Positions 62,560 through 64,000 of a stretch of 64,000 bases of DNA are shown piece by piece. Below the pieces are notes generated by a model. That model was not told where the DNA came from, ran no database searches, and worked only from the letters and a program-made list of their open reading frames with translations. Every line of letters starts with the position of its first letter. Position 1 is the first letter of the stretch. The stretch is from assembly GCF_003323745.1 (NCBI RefSeq), contig NZ_QOIL01000005.1, positions 124,001 to 188,000 of the forward strand, in the 5' to 3' direction. Origin of the DNA: Sphaerisporangium album (GTDB lineage: Bacteria; Actinomycetota; Actinomycetes; Streptosporangiales; Streptosporangiaceae). Made by a program: the position numbers and the translations under genes.

Positions 62560-63456
62560 TCAAACGCCCTTCAGAACACGATCAAGTGCCGCCCGGCCTG
62601 CAGGTCCCCAGTTCGGCTTGCCACCGGGAAGGCCCCGATCTCCGTTCTGCCCCATCAGCATCAGGAAGAGGCTCTTCATAGCGGCCAGCCCGCGGGCGCG
62701 CCGGATCGCCGCCTCGTCTGCATGCGCGTACATGTCGAAGAACCGTGAGGCCGTGCCCGCGGGTAGCAGCACCCATGCGGCGGCGAGGTCCCACGCCGGA
62801 TCGCCGGCGAACATGTCACCGAAGTCGACGATGCCCGAGAGCGTTCCGTCCGAGACGACGACGTTCGCGGGATGGAGGTCGCCGTGCACCCACACCGGCG
62901 GGCCCTCCCACGCGTGGGCCGCAACGGCGTCGTCCCAGACGGCCCGGACGTCGGCAGCGATGTCGTCGGGGGCAACGGCCTGGAAGAAGTTCTCGAAACC
63001 GTCCGTGCAGTTCCTGGGATGGGCACCGCGGTCCGTAGTGATCGGCGCCTCGGCGGGCGCCTCCACATGGAGCGCCTGGAGGAAGCCCGCCAGCGTGTCG
63101 GCCGCGTGGGCGCCGCGGCTGATCGAGCCGTGGTCCAGCGGTTCGCCGGGAACCCACGTCATCACGGTCCAGTGCTTGGGGAAGCGCTCGGACGGTTCGC
63201 CGAACCGCACCGGGGTCGGCACCGGGAGCGGCAGGCGCGGGGCCAGCACGGGTAGCCACCGCCGCTCCTTGAGCTGGAGCTCCGGGGTGGGGTCCATGCG
63301 CTGCATGCGCACGGCCAACTCGTCCCCGAGGCGCCACATTTGGTTGCCCCAGCCGCCCGCCACCTCGCGGATGGCCAGCCCTGCAAGGTCTGGATGTTGC
63401 TCCTGCAGCAGGTCGCGGACCAGGTCTGCGGTGATCTCGATCTCGGCGTCGGTCAT
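62560..63456 (-). CDS. Aminoglycoside phosphotransferase-family kinase
   Basis: The 298-residue protein has the APH/choline-kinase fold: VAGGWGNQMWRLGDELAVRM (nucleotide loop and lysine region), WVHGDLHPANVVV (catalytic loop) and IVDFGDMFAGDPAWDLA (metal-binding Asp). Members phosphorylate aminoglycosides, sugars or other small molecules. This one is most like the generic macrolide/aminoglycoside-type kinases of soil actinomycetes. The substrate is unknown. It stands alone between relics and the tRNA-Ala gene. Confidence 0.85.
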   Translation of the reverse strand: MTDAEIEITADLVRDLLQEQHPDLAGLAIREVAGGWGNQMWRLGDELAVRMQRMDPTPELQLKERRWLPVLAPRLPLPVPTPVRFGEPSERFPKHWTVMTWVPGEPLDHGSISRGAHAADTLAGFLQALHVEAPAEAPITTDRGAHPRNCTDGFENFFQAVAPDDIAADVRAVWDDAVAAHAWEGPPVWVHGDLHPANVVVSDGTLSGIVDFGDMFAGDPAWDLAAAWVLLPAGTASRFFDMYAHADEAAIRRARGLAAMKSLFLMLMGQNGDRGLPGGKPNWGPAGRAALDRVLKGV

Positions 63457-63764
63457 GCGAAGTCACAGTACTGAGGCGGCAGGCGGAGCGGCTCTCGCTC
63501 TCCGGAACATCTCGCTGTGATTCCTCTGGCATCACCGATTCGGTTTCAGAGAGCTGCAGACCAGAGGCTTTGGTGCGGACCGGCCCCAAAGTCCTCGGGA
63601 CGAGGCGAGATTCCCTGCCCGGCGCCATGAATCCGCGCCCGGCGCCACATGAACTCGCCGACGCCGAGCACCACTCGAACCCCGTGTCCCCACCCGTGAT
63701 CACCACAGACCCACCCCGGATGGCGCGGACGGCCACCAAAGTTTGCTAATCTGGTCCAGTCCTT
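63457..63764. other. Intergenic region, no gene seen
   Basis: About 308 bp upstream of tRNA-Ala; should contain its promoter. No supported coding sequence. Confidence 0.4.
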
Positions 63765-63840
<76 letters not shown>

Positions 63841-63879
63841 CAGGGCCGTTCATGAAACGGCTGGACTGTAGTTGACGGG

Positions 63880-63910
63880 ATCCCGTCTGATCATCGAGAT
63901 CAGGCGGGAT
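63880..63910. repeat. Palindrome ATCCCGTCTGATC type, copy 3
   Basis: ATCCCGTCTGATC pairs with GATCAGGCGGGAT with one G-T pair across five bases. It is preceded by GTTGACGGG, as at 15419. It lies 42 bp after tRNA-Ala and may be its terminator. The remaining sequence to 64000 holds no supported gene. Confidence 0.6.
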
Positions 63911-64000
63911 CTTGTCGTTTCAGGGGTTTCCGAATCGGGTTCGTCCTGGTTTGGAGCCGCGGAGCCGTGTCCGGGAAGGCCCGGGTGATGTCAGGCCGCT

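Overview
The window is high-GC actinomycete DNA, probably from the Streptosporangiales (Nonomuraea or Actinomadura type). That placement is an inference from GC content, GTG starts, leaderless starts, galU/glp/moaC/sepX gene order and gene families; no rRNA is present. It has three parts: the right portion of a secondary-metabolite cluster (1 to about 30.2 kb), a decayed and mobile-element-rich junction (about 28.8-40.2 kb), and conserved chromosomal genes (about 40.2-64 kb).

The cluster enters from the left with a gene cut at base 1. It encodes sugar-nucleotide enzymes (UDP-glucose 6-dehydrogenase, UDP-glucuronate decarboxylase-like SDR, RfbH/SpnQ-type [2Fe-2S] 3-dehydrase, long-form glucose-1-phosphate nucleotidylyltransferase) and one DesVII/EryCIII-like glycosyltransferase. 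Tailoring and export genes are a P450, a DHA2 efflux pump, a membrane O-acyltransferase, an SDR, a FAD monooxygenase and an Eis-type acetyltransferase. A second block holds a complete bacterial kynurenine pathway: kynurenine formamidase, tryptophan 2,3-dioxygenase and kynureninase. It is interleaved with a benzoate-CoA-ligase-family enzyme and followed by a free-standing carrier protein, a group-D flavin monooxygenase and a prephenate dehydrogenase. A stand-alone condensation enzyme of the SgcC5 type and an SgcJ/EcaC-family NTF2-fold protein are also present. At 29.7-30.1 kb lies an intact neocarzinostatin-family apoprotein gene with a signal peptide.

Together these suggest the peripheral half of a chromoprotein (9-membered) enediyne-like cluster whose aromatic side unit would come from tryptophan through kynurenine to anthranilate. 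No enediyne polyketide synthase lies in the window, so the enediyne identity is inferred and depends on the sequence left of base 1. A 16-bp box, consensus GCAATnCnggAGATGC, recurs upstream of at least six cluster genes, often in inverted pairs between divergent genes. It is a good candidate for a cluster-specific operator.

The junction contains many broken genes: a membrane-protein fragment, P450, Nudix hydrolase, an IclR/DUF5107 chimera and a subtilisin-inhibitor gene. It also has an intact secreted protein of unknown family, an ice-binding-like (DUF3494) protein, an IS3-family element with a frameshifted transposase, an integrase remnant and a HEPN-like protein. It ends at a tRNA-Arg(CCT) gene, the typical layout of a genomic island edge.

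The right part carries VanY-type carboxypeptidase, SAF-domain protein, methylthioadenosine phosphorylase, FmdB zinc ribbon, NhaP-type antiporter, LCP transferase, 5-FTHF cyclo-ligase, galU-glp-moaC-mogA-rimJ-sepX, a His-rich secreted protein, prolyl oligopeptidase, an MFS/GNAT pair, CGNR regulator, SigJ-type sigma factor, AhpD-like protein, APH-family kinase and tRNA-Ala(CGC).
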